Positions 49,704 to 58,471 are shown, numbered from the stretch's first letter. The stretch is DNA of 64,000 nt from Kitasatospora aureofaciens (GCF_019192735.1 NZ_JAHTKP010000034.1:17486-81485); one strand, 5' to 3'. Numbers and translations: made by a program. Notes: generated by a model not told the origin, from the letters alone.

Positions 49704-50924
49704 ATGAGCCGACTGCTGATCACCAACGCCCACCTGCTCCACCCCGAGGACGGCACCCGCACCGACGTCGGCTGGATCGAGGTCGCCGACGGCCGGATCG
49801 CCGCCACCGGCACCGGCCGCCCGCCCGCCGGCGGGGAGGATGTCCGGGTCCTCGACGCCGCGGGCGCCACCGTCCTGCCCGGCCTGATCGACGCCCACGT
49901 CCACCTGCTGGTCACCTCCCTCGACCTGCCGGACTTCGCCAACTGGACCTCCGGCTACGCGACCGTCCGCGCCCTCGCCGAGGCCGAACGCATGCTGCGC
50001 CGCGGCTTCACCACCGTCCGGGACGTCGGCGGTGCCGACCACGGCATGACCCGCGCCCTGGCCGAGGGCCTCGTGCTCGGCCCCCGGCTGATCCACGGCG
50101 GCAAGGCGCTCTCCCAGACCGGCGGCCACGGCGACCTGCGCCCGCTCGGCGACGACGCGCTGCCCTGCTGCGAGTCCCGGCCCAACTTCGGCCGGATCGC
50201 CGACGGCGTGGACGCCGTCCGGGCCGCCGCCCGGGACGAGTTCCGCAAGGGCGCCCGCCACCTGAAGGTCCTGCTCTCCGGCGGGGTCGCCTCCCCGCAC
50301 GACGAGATCGCCGCTGTCCAGTACAGCGAGGAGGAGATCCGCGCGGCCGTCGAGGAGGCGGAGAACCACAACCGCTACGTCACCGTGCACGCCTACCACC
50401 CGCGCGCGATCGACCGGGCACTGCGCGCCGGGGTGCGCTGCGTCGAGCACGGCAACCTGCTGGACGACACCACGATCGCGCTGCTGCTGGAGAAGGACGC
50501 CTTTCTGGTGCCCACGCTGGTCGCGTACGAGCAGACCGCGAAGCTCGGCGCCCGCTCCGGTCTGCCGCCGGCCTCGGTCGGCAAGCTGGCCGAGGTCCGC
50601 GACCTGGGCCTGGCCGCGCTGGAGCGCGCCCATCGCGCGGGCGTCAACCTCGTGTACGGCAGCGACCTGCTCGGCCCGCTGCACCCGGCGCAGCTGGAGG
50701 AGTTCACGATCCGCGCCCAGGTGCAGCCGGCCGCGGACGTGCTCCGCTCGGCGACCACGACGGCGGCCCGGCTGCTCGGCATGGCGGGGGAGATCGGCAC
50801 CCTCGCGCCGGGCGCGCACGCCGACCTGCTGGTGGTGGGCGGCGATCCGCTGGCCGACCTCACCGTGCTCACCAGCCCGGAGCGGCACCTGAAGCACGTG
50901 ATCAAGGCCGGCACACCGGTCTGA
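49704..50924 (+). CDS. Metal-dependent amidohydrolase (prolidase-like)
   Basis: A 406-residue amidohydrolase of the type annotated as Xaa-Pro dipeptidase or imidazolonepropionase-like. LPGLIDAHVHLLV has the HxH metal ligands, HLKVLLSGG the carboxylated Lys, VHAYHPRAID and CVEHGNLLDD the remaining His ligands, and LVYGSDLLG the catalytic Asp. It hydrolyses an amide or peptide bond of a small substrate that cannot be named. ATG 49704 follows GGAGGGGACCACCGTC. It is regulated by the divergent TetR protein. Confidence 0.87.
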   Translation: MSRLLITNAHLLHPEDGTRTDVGWIEVADGRIAATGTGRPPAGGEDVRVLDAAGATVLPGLIDAHVHLLVTSLDLPDFANWTSGYATVRALAEAERMLRRGFTTVRDVGGADHGMTRALAEGLVLGPRLIHGGKALSQTGGHGDLRPLGDDALPCCESRPNFGRIADGVDAVRAAARDEFRKGARHLKVLLSGGVASPHDEIAAVQYSEEEIRAAVEEAENHNRYVTVHAYHPRAIDRALRAGVRCVEHGNLLDDTTIALLLEKDAFLVPTLVAYEQTAKLGARSGLPPASVGKLAEVRDLGLAALERAHRAGVNLVYGSDLLGPLHPAQLEEFTIRAQVQPAADVLRSATTTAARLLGMAGEIGTLAPGAHADLLVVGGDPLADLTVLTSPERHLKHVIKAGTPV

Positions 50925-50934
50925 GGGAACGAAC

Positions 50935-50966
50935 GGGCGGGCGCCCGGAAACCCGAACGCCCGCCC
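50935..50966. terminator. Hairpin between amidohydrolase gene and glpD
   Basis: GGGCGGGCG (50935-50943) pairs with CGCCCGCCC (50958-50966). It lies ten bases after the amidohydrolase stop and downstream of convergent glpD. Confidence 0.6.
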
Positions 50967-50995
50967 ATCACACAGGAGTTACTTACTTGCCCGCA

Positions 50996-51069
50996 CGCTT
51001 CGCGAGGCTGTGCCTACTTGGTTCCGCGCTTCGCGAGGCTGTGCTTACTTGGTTCCGCGCTTCGCGAGG
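50996..51069. repeat. 31-bp tandem repeat of the glpD 3' end
   Basis: CGCTTCGCGAGG recurs at 50996, 51027 and 51058, exactly 31 bases apart, and the first two units are nearly identical throughout (CTGTGCCTACTTGGTTCCG versus CTGTGCTTACTTGGTTCCG). The right copy encodes the LAKRGTK terminus and stop of GlpD; the other two are downstream, shifted in frame because 31 is not a multiple of three. Confidence 0.9.
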
Positions 51070-52640
51070 TAGGCCTCGACCTCGTCCCGGATCTCCGGCG
51101 TGTCCAGCCCGCGCACGGTCATCGTCGTACGGCGCCGCAGCACGTCGTCCGCCGTGTACGCCCACTCGTTGTCGGCCGCGTAGGCGACCTGCGCCCAGAC
51201 GTCCGGCCCGTCCTCGTGGATCGGCCGGCCGAGCTCCGGGTTCTCGTCGATCAGGCGGGCGATCTCGAAGGACAGCGTGCCGTAGTGGCTGGCCAGGTGC
51301 TTGGCCACCAGCGGCTCCATCCGCGAGCCCGGCTCGCGGTCGATCAGCAGCCGGTGCGCGACGGCGTTCGGCGCGCCGACGCCCGGCAGCGGCACGGTCG
51401 CGGCGATCGGCGACATGTCCTCGCCGAGGCTGGTGCCGGGCACGTGGGCGAGCTTCTCCAGCACCGTGCGGCCGATGTGCCGGTAGGTGGTCCACTTGCC
51501 GCCCGAGACCGACAGCATGCCGCCGCGGCCCTCGGTGACGACGGTCTCGCGCTTGGCGGCGGCGGTGTCGCCGGGGCCGCCGGGCAGCACCCGCAGGCCG
51601 GCGAAGGAGTAGGTGATCAGGTCGCGGTCGAGGTGCTCGTCGCGGATCGCGTGCGCGGCCTCGCCCATGATCTGGTCGATGTCCGCCTGGGTGGCGCGGA
51701 CGTCCTTCGGGTCGCCGGTGTACTCCTCGTCGGTGGTCCCGAGCAGGACGTGGTCCTCCCACGGGATGGCGAAGGAGACGCGGTACTTGTCGATCGGGAT
51801 GGTCAGCGCGGCGCGCCACGGCGAGCGGCGCTTGACGACGACGTGCGCGCCCTTGGAGAGGCGGATCGACGGCGCGGCGCCGGCGTCCTCCATCTTCCGA
51901 AGGTGGTCCACCCACGGGCCGGTGGCGTTGAGCACCAGGCGGGCGTTGACGCCGAACTCGGTGCCGTCCAGGCGGTCCCGCAGCTCGGCGCCGGTGACCC
52001 GGCCGCCGGTGAAGCGCAGGCCGGTGACCTCGGCGTGGTTGAGCACCACGGCGCCGGCGTCCACCGCGGCGCGCACGGTCATCACGGCGACGCGCGAGTC
52101 GTTCATCTGGTGGTCGCCGTAGACGGCCACCGAGCGCAGGCCCTCGGTGCGCAGCGCGGGCACCTGCTGGGCGGCGTGCGCAGCGGTGGAGACCCGGCCC
52201 ATGCCGTCGCGGAACGCGGACAGCGCCGAGTACAGGAACACGCCGGCGCCGAGCTTGGCCGCGCCGTGCGGGCCGCCCTTGTAGACCGGCACGAAGAAGG
52301 TCAGCGGGTTGACCAGGTGCGGGGCCACGTCGGTGGAGAGCGCGCGGCGCTCCTTGTGGTTCTCCGCGACCAGCTTGACCGCGCCGGTCTGCAGGTAGCG
52401 CAGACCGCCGTGGACGAGCTTGGAGGAGGCGCTGGAAGTGGCGCCGGCGAAGTCGCCGGCGTCGACCATGGCGACCTTCAGGCCGGCCTGGGACGCGGTC
52501 CAGGCGACGGCCGTGCCGAGGATGCCGCCCCCGATCACCAGCAGGTCGTAGGTGGCCTTGCCGAGCAGCTCGCGGGTCTCGGCGCGGGAGGCGGTGCGGC
52601 CGGCGGTGCGCTCGGCGCCCAGGGTCGGGATGGTTGCCAT
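51045..52640 (-). CDS. glpD: Aerobic glycerol-3-phosphate dehydrogenase
   Basis: A 531-residue FAD enzyme that oxidises glycerol-3-phosphate to dihydroxyacetone phosphate and passes electrons to the respiratory chain at the membrane. LLVIGGGILGTAVAWTAS is the FAD-binding Rossmann motif (GGGILG at 37-42), SSKLVHGGLRYLQ and LSVSGGKWTTYRHIG are GlpD blocks, and YGDHQMNDSRVAV is near the substrate site. It is the last gene of gylR-glpF-glpK-glpD, 150 bases after glpK. Its 3' end is triplicated in short tandem repeats. Confidence 0.95.
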   Translation of the reverse strand: MATIPTLGAERTAGRTASRAETRELLGKATYDLLVIGGGILGTAVAWTASQAGLKVAMVDAGDFAGATSSASSKLVHGGLRYLQTGAVKLVAENHKERRALSTDVAPHLVNPLTFFVPVYKGGPHGAAKLGAGVFLYSALSAFRDGMGRVSTAAHAAQQVPALRTEGLRSVAVYGDHQMNDSRVAVMTVRAAVDAGAVVLNHAEVTGLRFTGGRVTGAELRDRLDGTEFGVNARLVLNATGPWVDHLRKMEDAGAAPSIRLSKGAHVVVKRRSPWRAALTIPIDKYRVSFAIPWEDHVLLGTTDEEYTGDPKDVRATQADIDQIMGEAAHAIRDEHLDRDLITYSFAGLRVLPGGPGDTAAAKRETVVTEGRGGMLSVSGGKWTTYRHIGRTVLEKLAHVPGTSLGEDMSPIAATVPLPGVGAPNAVAHRLLIDREPGSRMEPLVAKHLASHYGTLSFEIARLIDENPELGRPIHEDGPDVWAQVAYAADNEWAYTADDVLRRRTTMTVRGLDTPEIRDEVEAYLAKRGTK

Positions 52641-52754
52641 GGTGGTTGTGTACGGCGCGCGTGTCGGGCGGCGCCGTTACTCCTCTCGTGTGCGGTGCGG
52701 CCCCTTCGGAGAGGCCGGTCGGCCCGGTGCGGCGGGCCGGTGAAACGGAACCGG

Positions 52755-52783
52755 GCCGGCCGGGGCACGAGGCCCCGACCGGC
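52755..52783 (-). promoter_or_regulatory. Hairpin between glpK and glpD
   Basis: GCCGGCCGGGGC (52755-52766) pairs with GCCCCGACCGGC (52772-52783) with one mismatch and a five-base loop. It lies eight bases after the glpK stop and could limit read-through into glpD or protect the glpFK mRNA end. Confidence 0.5.
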
Positions 52784-52790
52784 TCGACGG

Positions 52791-54311
52791 TCAGTTGTTC
52801 TCTTCCTCCTCCACCCAGCCCATGGTGCGCTCCACGGCCTTGAGCCACTTCTTGTACTCGCGCTCCCGGGTGGCCTCGTCCATGCGGGGGGTCCACTCGG
52901 CGGCGCGGTGCCAGTTGGCCCGCAGGGTGTCGAGGTCGTTCCAGAAGCCGACAGCCAGACCGGCTGCATAGGCCGCGCCGAGGGCGGTGGTCTCGGCCAC
53001 GTACGGGCGCTCGACCGGGGCGTCCAGGACGTCGGCGATGTTCTGCATGAGCAGGTTGTTGCTGGTCATGCCGCCGTCGACCTTGAGGGCGGTGAGCTCG
53101 ACCCCGGAGTCCTTCTGCATGGCGTCGACGACCTCGCGGGTCTGCCAGGCGGTGGCCTCCAGGACGGCCCGGGCCAGGTGGCCCTTGGTGACGTACCGGG
53201 TCAGACCGGCGATCACACCGCGGGCGTCGGAGCGCCAGTACGGGGCGAACAGGCCGGAGAAGGCCGGGACGAAGTAGGCGCCGCCGTTGTCGTCGACCGT
53301 GTTGGCGAGGGTCTCGATCTCCGCGGCGGTGGAGATGATGCCGAGCTGGTCGCGCAGCCACTGGACGAGCGAGCCGGTGACGGCGATCGAGCCCTCCAGC
53401 GCGTAGACCGGCTTCTGGTCGCCGATCCGGTAGCCGACGGTGGTCAGCAGGCCGTGGTACGAGTTGACGATCTTCTCGCCGGTGTTCAGCAGCAGGAAGG
53501 TGCCGGTGCCGTAGGTGGACTTGGCCTCGCCCTCGTCGAAGCAGGTCTGGCCGAACAGCGCGGCCTGCTGGTCGCCGAGCGCGGAGGCGACCGGCACGCC
53601 GGCCAGGTCGCCGACGGCCTCGCCGTACACCTCGGCGGAGGAGCGGATCTCCGGCAGGACGGCCATCGGCACGCCCATCGACTCGGCGATCTTCTCGTCC
53701 CACTCCAGGGTGTGGAGGTTCATCAGCATGGTGCGGCTGGCGTTGGTCACGTCGGTGACGTGCTTGCCGCCGTCGACACCGCCGGTGAGGTTCCAGATCA
53801 CCCAGGTGTCCATGGTGCCGAACAGGATGTCGCCGGCCTCGGCGCGCTCGCGCAGGCCGTCGACGTTGTCCAGCAGCCAGCGGATCTTCGGGCCGGCGAA
53901 GTAGCTGGCCAGCGGGAGGCCGGTCTCGCGGCGGAAGCGGTCCTGGCCGACGTTGCGGCCGAGCTCGCGGCAGAGCGCCTCGGTGCGCGTGTCCTGCCAC
54001 ACCAGCGCGTTGTGTACCGGCTCGCCGGTGTTCTTGTCCCACAGGACGGTGGTCTCGCGCTGGTTGGTGATACCGATCGCGCGGATGTCGTCCTTGGTGA
54101 GACCGGCCTTCTCCAACGCACCGCGGACGACCGACTGCACCCGGGTCCAGATCTCGGCGGCGTCGTGCTCGACGTAGCCGGGCTGCGGGAAGATCTGGCT
54201 GTGCTCCTGCTGGTCGACGGCGACGATCCGGCCGTCGGCGCCGAAGATGATGCAGCGGCTGGAGGTGGTGCCCTGGTCGATCGCGGCGATGTAGTTGCCA
54301 GTGGAGGTCAT
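52791..54311 (-). CDS. glpK: Glycerol kinase
   Basis: A 506-residue FGGY kinase that makes sn-glycerol-3-phosphate from glycerol and ATP. IAAIDQGTTSSRCIIFG, GITNQRETTVLWDKNTGEP, YGTGTFLLLNTGEKIV and KVDGGMTSNNLLMQ are textbook GlpK blocks, and the length is standard. It is preceded by glpF (100 bases) and followed by glpD. Under GylR control by analogy with the S. coelicolor gyl operon. Confidence 0.96.
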   Translation of the reverse strand: MTSTGNYIAAIDQGTTSSRCIIFGADGRIVAVDQQEHSQIFPQPGYVEHDAAEIWTRVQSVVRGALEKAGLTKDDIRAIGITNQRETTVLWDKNTGEPVHNALVWQDTRTEALCRELGRNVGQDRFRRETGLPLASYFAGPKIRWLLDNVDGLRERAEAGDILFGTMDTWVIWNLTGGVDGGKHVTDVTNASRTMLMNLHTLEWDEKIAESMGVPMAVLPEIRSSAEVYGEAVGDLAGVPVASALGDQQAALFGQTCFDEGEAKSTYGTGTFLLLNTGEKIVNSYHGLLTTVGYRIGDQKPVYALEGSIAVTGSLVQWLRDQLGIISTAAEIETLANTVDDNGGAYFVPAFSGLFAPYWRSDARGVIAGLTRYVTKGHLARAVLEATAWQTREVVDAMQKDSGVELTALKVDGGMTSNNLLMQNIADVLDAPVERPYVAETTALGAAYAAGLAVGFWNDLDTLRANWHRAAEWTPRMDEATREREYKKWLKAVERTMGWVEEEENN

Positions 54312-54411
54312 GTGGAGGGTCCTCGGCTCGGGTCGGGGGGGATGACGGGGTGGGTGGGCCTGACACGGTTGTCCGGTCAGTCCCCGTGCGCGGCGGGTTC
54401 GAACCCGGCCT

Positions 54412-55122
54412 TTAGAAGAGGGCGTTGTACACGCCGCCGGCCAGTGCGCCGCCGATCAGCGGGCCGACGACCGGCACCCAGGCGTACGACCAGTCGGAGC
54501 TGCCCTTGCCGGGGATCGGCAGCAGCGCGTGCATGATGCGCGGGCCGAGGTCGCGGGCCGGGTTGATCGCGTAGCCGGTCGGGCCACCGAGGGAGAGGCC
54601 GATGCCGACGACGGTCAGGGCGACGATCAGCGTGCCCATGCCCTTGATCTCGGCCTTGCCGAGGGTGAGGATCGCCATGCAGAGCACGAAGGTGCCGATG
54701 ACCTCGGTGAGCACGTTCTGGATCGGGTTCCGGATCTCGGGACCGGTCGAGAAGATGCCGAGGGTGGGCTCCTCGTTGGCCTGGAACTGGCCGAGGTAGG
54801 TGAGCCAGACCAGCGTGGCGCCGATCATCGCGCCGAGCATCTGGGAGCCGATGTAGAGCGGCACCTGGCTCCACTCGCCGCTCTTGACCGCGAGCGCGAT
54901 GGTGACGGCCGGGTTGAGGTGGGCGCCGGACTTGGAGCCGGTCATGTAGGCGGCGATGAGGACCGCGAAGCCCCAGCCGAAGGTGATCGCCAGCCAGCCG
55001 GCGTTGAAGGCCTTCGACTTCTTGAGGGTCACGGCGGCGCAGACGCCGCCACCGAGAAGTATCAGGGCGGCGGTGCCGAGGGTTTCGCCGACGAAGACGT
55101 CGCCGTTGGAGAACGCGGACAC
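54412..55122 (-). CDS. glpF: Glycerol uptake facilitator (aquaglyceroporin)
   Basis: A 236-residue MIP channel with six membrane helices. The two NPA boxes are intact: GAHLNPAVTIALAV and YAINPARDLGPRIM, the latter with the Asp typical of glycerol facilitators. It admits glycerol for GlpK. GTG 55122 is preferred because GGGAG lies five bases before it; ATG 55140 (MDKGVF) is in frame but has no ribosome-binding site. Confidence 0.93.
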   Translation of the reverse strand: MSAFSNGDVFVGETLGTAALILLGGGVCAAVTLKKSKAFNAGWLAITFGWGFAVLIAAYMTGSKSGAHLNPAVTIALAVKSGEWSQVPLYIGSQMLGAMIGATLVWLTYLGQFQANEEPTLGIFSTGPEIRNPIQNVLTEVIGTFVLCMAILTLGKAEIKGMGTLIVALTVVGIGLSLGGPTGYAINPARDLGPRIMHALLPIPGKGSSDWSYAWVPVVGPLIGGALAGGVYNALF

Positions 55123-55225
55123 AAAGACTCCCTTGTCCATATGGCCCGGAGGTGCGGGTGGGGGCGGGCGGCCGGATGATCGCTGTGCGGGTGAGCGCGG
55201 TGTGGGAGTGATCTTCCCGGCCATC

Positions 55226-55242
55226 GTTCGACAATGTCGACC
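55226..55242. promoter_or_regulatory. Candidate GylR operator upstream of glpF
   Basis: GTTCGACAATGTCGACC is a near-perfect dyad, about 100 bases before the glpF start. Its core, TCGACAWTGTCGA, matches the 21-bp palindrome upstream of gylR at 56234-56254. It lies in the 326-base gap between glpF and gylR, which otherwise holds only the gylR terminator. Confidence 0.7.
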
Positions 55243-55410
55243 GTCATGCGGAAGCTTCCTCCCCAGGTCGGCCCCACGTCAAGGCGGGGTTACGCAGCTG
55301 TGACCCTTGCTTCGGCCCGCCCTCCGAAGTTACCCAGCGGAGCGCGCCGAATCGGGGCAAAACGCCAAGGCGCGGACAGGCTGCCCGCCCGTCCGCGCCT
55401 CAGCGTGACG

Positions 55411-55449
55411 AAAACACCACCGGTGGGAACCGGTAGGAACCAGTGGTGT
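55411..55449 (-). terminator. Intrinsic terminator of gylR
   Basis: Immediately after the gylR stop the minus strand forms a ten-base stem (ACACCACTGG with CCGGTGGTGT, one G-T pair) followed by TTTT. It separates gylR from the glpF promoter, so the two are probably transcribed from separate promoters. Confidence 0.7.
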
Positions 55450-56213
55450 CAGAACCGCCCGGCACCCAGATCGCGCGAGATCGCCCGCGCCGCGCTGCGC
55501 ACCGAGGCCACGAGGGACGGCTTCACGAAGCCGTCCTCGCACACCCGCTCCACCGGCCCGCTGATACACACCGCGCCCACCGGGTTGCGCCGCCGGTCCT
55601 GGATCAGCGCGCCGATCGAGGCCACGCCCTCCCACGTCTCCTCGACCGAGTCCGCCCAGCCGCGCTCCCGGATCAGCGCGCACTCGGCGTCCACCTCGGC
55701 CGCCTCGGTCAACGTCCGCAGGGTGTACGGCTCGTACGGCCCGGCGCCCAACTCCCCGCGCGCGACAGGGTCGTAGGACACCAGCACCTTGCCCAGCGCG
55801 GTGCTGTGCAGCGGCTGCATCGAGCCGACCTCCAGCACCTGCCGGGTGTCGTCCGGCCGGAACACGTGGTGCACGATCAGCACGCCCTGCTGGTGCAGCA
55901 CCCCGAGATAGACGGTCTCGCCGGCCGCCCGGGCCAGGTCGTCCGCCCACACCAGCGCCCGCGCCCGCAGCTCGTGCACGTCCAGGTAGCTCTGGCCGAG
56001 CCGGAGCAGTTCGGCGCCCAGCTGGTACTTGCCGCTCTCCGGATCCTGCTCGACGAACCCCTCCTGCTGCAGCGTGCGCAGGATGCCGTGCGCGGTGCCC
56101 TTGGCGAGGTCCAGCGCCGTCGCGACCTCCGACAGGCCCAGGCGGCGCTCACCGCCGGCCAGCAGACGCATGATCGCGGCGGCCCGGGAGAGCGACTGGA
56201 TCGGGCCGGGCAT
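55449..56213 (-). CDS. gylR: IclR-family glycerol operon regulator GylR
   Basis: A 254-residue IclR-type regulator. SLSRAAAIMRLLAGGERRLG and EVATALDLAKGTAHGILRTL form the winged helix, and the C-terminal GAF-like effector domain has LHSTALGKVLVS and SIGALIQDRRRNPVGAVCIS. Its place before glpF-glpK-glpD matches the streptomycete gylR gene, whose product represses the glycerol operon and itself; glycerol-3-phosphate is the likely inducer. ATG 56213 starts the domain; a 21-bp palindrome lies 20 bases upstream. Confidence 0.93.
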   Translation of the reverse strand: MPGPIQSLSRAAAIMRLLAGGERRLGLSEVATALDLAKGTAHGILRTLQQEGFVEQDPESGKYQLGAELLRLGQSYLDVHELRARALVWADDLARAAGETVYLGVLHQQGVLIVHHVFRPDDTRQVLEVGSMQPLHSTALGKVLVSYDPVARGELGAGPYEPYTLRTLTEAAEVDAECALIRERGWADSVEETWEGVASIGALIQDRRRNPVGAVCISGPVERVCEDGFVKPSLVASVRSAARAISRDLGAGRF

Positions 56214-56233
56214 TGGTACCTCCGCGCTGACAG

Positions 56234-56254
56234 GCGGTCGACATTGTCGACCGC
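56234..56254. promoter_or_regulatory. Candidate GylR autoregulatory operator
   Basis: A perfect odd palindrome: GCGGTCGACA, central T, TGTCGACCGC. It begins 21 bases upstream of the gylR start and shares its core with the site before glpF at 55226. Confidence 0.75.
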
Positions 56255-56405
56255 AGTGGTAACGGGACGAGTCTGCCAGGCCGTCGCCGGTCCGTGCACC
56301 TTCCCCCTCGGTAACCCGTACTCGGCAGCCTGTTAACCTCCGCCGCCCGCCCGACCAGCCGACCCTTCGGTTTCGGCTCTCAGTCCCGGCTTTCAGTCCC
56401 GCCTT

Positions 56406-57329
56406 TCAGTCCCGGCGGACCGCGACCTCCGCCGCCAGCGCCGCTATCCCGTCCGGCCCGACCCGGCAGCAGCCGCCCACCAGCAGGGCCCCGTCCGCCA
56501 GCCACCCGCGCACCCGCGCCGAGCGGAACGTCGGCTCCCCGCGCCAGTCCCGCACCTCCGGGTCCCAGGACTCCCCGCTGTTCGGGTACACCACCACCGG
56601 CTTCCCGGTCACCTCCGCCGCCAGCGCCACCGCCCGGTCCGCGTCCTGCGGCGTGCAGCAGTTCACCCCCACCGCCAGCACCTCGTCCACGCCCTTCGCC
56701 AGCGCGAACGCCTCGGCCAGCGGCTGCCCGGCCCGCGTCCGGTCGCCCACCACGCTGTACGAGAGCCAGGCCGGCACCCCGAGCCCGTGGACCACCTCCA
56801 GCAACGCCTCGGCCTCGTCCGCGTCCGGCACCGTCTCCAGCGCCAGCACGTCCGGCCGCGCCGCCGCCAGCACCTCCAGCCGCGGCCGGTGGAACGCCAC
56901 CAGCTGCGCCACACTCAGCCCGTACCGCCCCCGGTACTCCGAACCGTCCGCCGGCACCGCCCCGTACGGACCCACCGAGGCCGCCACCCAGCGCCGCCGC
57001 CCGCCCGGCTCGGCCCGCGCCGCCTCCCTGGCCAGCTCCACACTCCGCGCCATCAGCCGCGCCGCCTCGGCCCGGCCCACCCCGCGCCGCGCGAAGCCCT
57101 CGAAGCTCGCCTGGTAGCTCGCGGTAATCGCGACCTCGGCCCCCGCGGCGAAGTACGCCCGGTGCGCGTCGACCACCGCCTCCGGCGCGTCCGCCAGCAG
57201 CCGCGCCGACCACAGCGCGTCCGACAGGTCGTGCCCCGCCGCCGCCAGCTGGTTCGACATCCCGCCGTCCAGTACCAGCGGGCCGGCCGCCAGCGCCGCG
57301 GCGAAGTCCGGCGGGGGAGCAGCGGGCAT
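56406..57329 (-). CDS. mmuM: Homocysteine S-methyltransferase
   Basis: A 307-residue zinc enzyme that transfers methyl from S-methylmethionine (or SAM) to homocysteine, giving methionine. LVLDGGMSNQLAAAGHDLSD is the N-terminal block, VAASVGPYGAVPADGSEYRG and DVLALETVPDADEAEALLEV are conserved, and the zinc cysteines are in VGVNCCTPQ and LLVGGCCRVGPD. ATG 57329 is chosen because the conserved sequence starts just after it; the frame is open well upstream. It is divergent from the NrtR-like gene. Confidence 0.9.
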   Translation of the reverse strand: MPAAPPPDFAAALAAGPLVLDGGMSNQLAAAGHDLSDALWSARLLADAPEAVVDAHRAYFAAGAEVAITASYQASFEGFARRGVGRAEAARLMARSVELAREAARAEPGGRRRWVAASVGPYGAVPADGSEYRGRYGLSVAQLVAFHRPRLEVLAAARPDVLALETVPDADEAEALLEVVHGLGVPAWLSYSVVGDRTRAGQPLAEAFALAKGVDEVLAVGVNCCTPQDADRAVALAAEVTGKPVVVYPNSGESWDPEVRDWRGEPTFRSARVRGWLADGALLVGGCCRVGPDGIAALAAEVAVRRD

Positions 57330-57406
57330 GGCAGGCCTCCTCAAACACACGGTCGTGGCTGGCCACAGCCTAGAAGCCGGGCGCTTCGCCCGCCCGGAAA
57401 ATCGTT

Positions 57407-57434
57407 TGCCGTGTCGGAACGCAGTAGCTACGTT
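57407..57434 (+). promoter_or_regulatory. Promoter upstream of NrtR-like gene
   Basis: TTGCCG, a 17-base spacer (TGTCGGAACGCAGTAGC) and TACGTT form a plausible vegetative promoter reading toward 57551. The resulting leader would include the five short repeats at 57454-57522. Confidence 0.5.
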
Positions 57435-57453
57435 GTGCTCATCCCGAGTACGA

Positions 57454-57522
57454 CACCTCTCCTTGAGCACCTCTCCTTGAATACCGTCCCCTGAAGACCA
57501 TCCTTGAACACTGTCCCCTGAA
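57454..57522. repeat. Five ~14-bp imperfect tandem repeats
   Basis: CACCTCTCCTTGAG, CACCTCTCCTTGAA, TACCGTCCCCTGAA, GACCATCCTTGAA and CACTGTCCCCTGAA follow each other directly. They lie in the leader of the NrtR-like gene, 28 bases before its start. Reading frames through them are interrupted by TGA, so they are not coding. Confidence 0.8.
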
Positions 57523-57550
57523 CACCGCGCAAGCCCCCGAGGAGCCGGCG

Positions 57551-58438
57551 ATGGCCACCGACGAGCCCGCCCCGCCGCAGGCCGCACCGGAATCCGAGCA
57601 GGAGTGGCTCGCCGCGTACGACCCGCGCGCCTACACCCCCGTCGCCGTCACCGTCGACGTCGTCGCCCTCACCCTGCGCCACGGCAGCCTGCACGTCCTG
57701 CTCGTCGAACGCGCCGCTCCGCCCTACCAGGGCTCCTGGGCCCTGCCCGGCGGCTTCCTGCGGGCCGGCGAGGAGGGCCCGGACGAGGCCGCCGCCCGTG
57801 AACTCGCCGAGGAGACCGGCCTCCTGGGCAGCTCCGACGCGGAGGCCGCGCTCAGCCGCATCCACCTCGAACAGCTCGGCACCTACGGCGCCCCGCACCG
57901 CGACCCGCGCATGCACGTCGTCTCCGTTGCCTACCTCGCCTTCGCCCCGGACCTGCCCGACCCGCAGGCCGGGACGGACGCCGCGGCCGCCGCCTGGCAC
58001 CCCGTCGCCGAGCTCGACCTCCGGCCCGGCGGCCGCCCCGAGACCGCCGCTGTGCCCGCCGACACCCACGGGGGTGGCGTCGGCGGGCACACCGGCCCCA
58101 CCGCCCTCGCCTTCGACCACGCCCGCATCCTCGCCGACGGCCTCGACCGCGCCCGCGCCAAGATCGAGTACAGCCCGCTCGCCACCGCTTTCCTGCCCCA
58201 CGACTTCACCATCCCCGAACTGCGCGCCGTCTACGAGGCGGTCTGGGACGAGAAGCTCCACCCCGGCAACTTCCACCGCAAGGTCCTCTCCGTCCCCGGC
58301 TTCGTCGAGAGCACCGGCACCACCACCGAGCGCGGCGGCGCCCGCGGCGGCCCCCGCGCCCGCACCTACCACGCCGGCGACGCCCGCCTCCTCCACCCCG
58401 CCCTGCTGCGCCCCGCCCGCGAGGACGAGATCCGCTGA
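57551..58438 (+). CDS. NrtR-like NUDIX-domain transcriptional regulator
   Basis: A 295-residue protein with an N-terminal NUDIX domain (box GGFLRAGEEGPDEAAARELA, then EETGL, with eight rather than seven residues between the Glu and REL) and a C-terminal winged helix (FTIPELRAVYEAVWDEKLHP, then NFHRKVLSVPGFVE). This is the NrtR architecture, whose members repress NAD salvage or pentose genes in response to ADP-ribose. No NAD genes adjoin it, so the regulon is unclear. ATG 57551 follows GAGGAG. It precedes a second NUDIX gene by 33 bases. Confidence 0.83.
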   Translation: MATDEPAPPQAAPESEQEWLAAYDPRAYTPVAVTVDVVALTLRHGSLHVLLVERAAPPYQGSWALPGGFLRAGEEGPDEAAARELAEETGLLGSSDAEAALSRIHLEQLGTYGAPHRDPRMHVVSVAYLAFAPDLPDPQAGTDAAAAAWHPVAELDLRPGGRPETAAVPADTHGGGVGGHTGPTALAFDHARILADGLDRARAKIEYSPLATAFLPHDFTIPELRAVYEAVWDEKLHPGNFHRKVLSVPGFVESTGTTTERGGARGGPRARTYHAGDARLLHPALLRPAREDEIR

Positions 58439-58471
58439 CCCCCGCCGCCCCCGCCCGGCTACCATCCGCCC

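Noticed and set aside
50983..54366. Long minus-strand frame spanning glpD and glpK
   Set aside because: It is Arg/Pro-rich and lies in a different frame from the clear GlpK and GlpD proteins on the same strand. Its LAKRAGK ending is only the third copy of the 31-bp repeat.
54390..54410. tRNA T-loop-like sequence GGGTTCGAACCCGGCC
   Set aside because: No D-arm, anticodon arm or acceptor pairing surrounds it, and it abuts the glpF stop codon.
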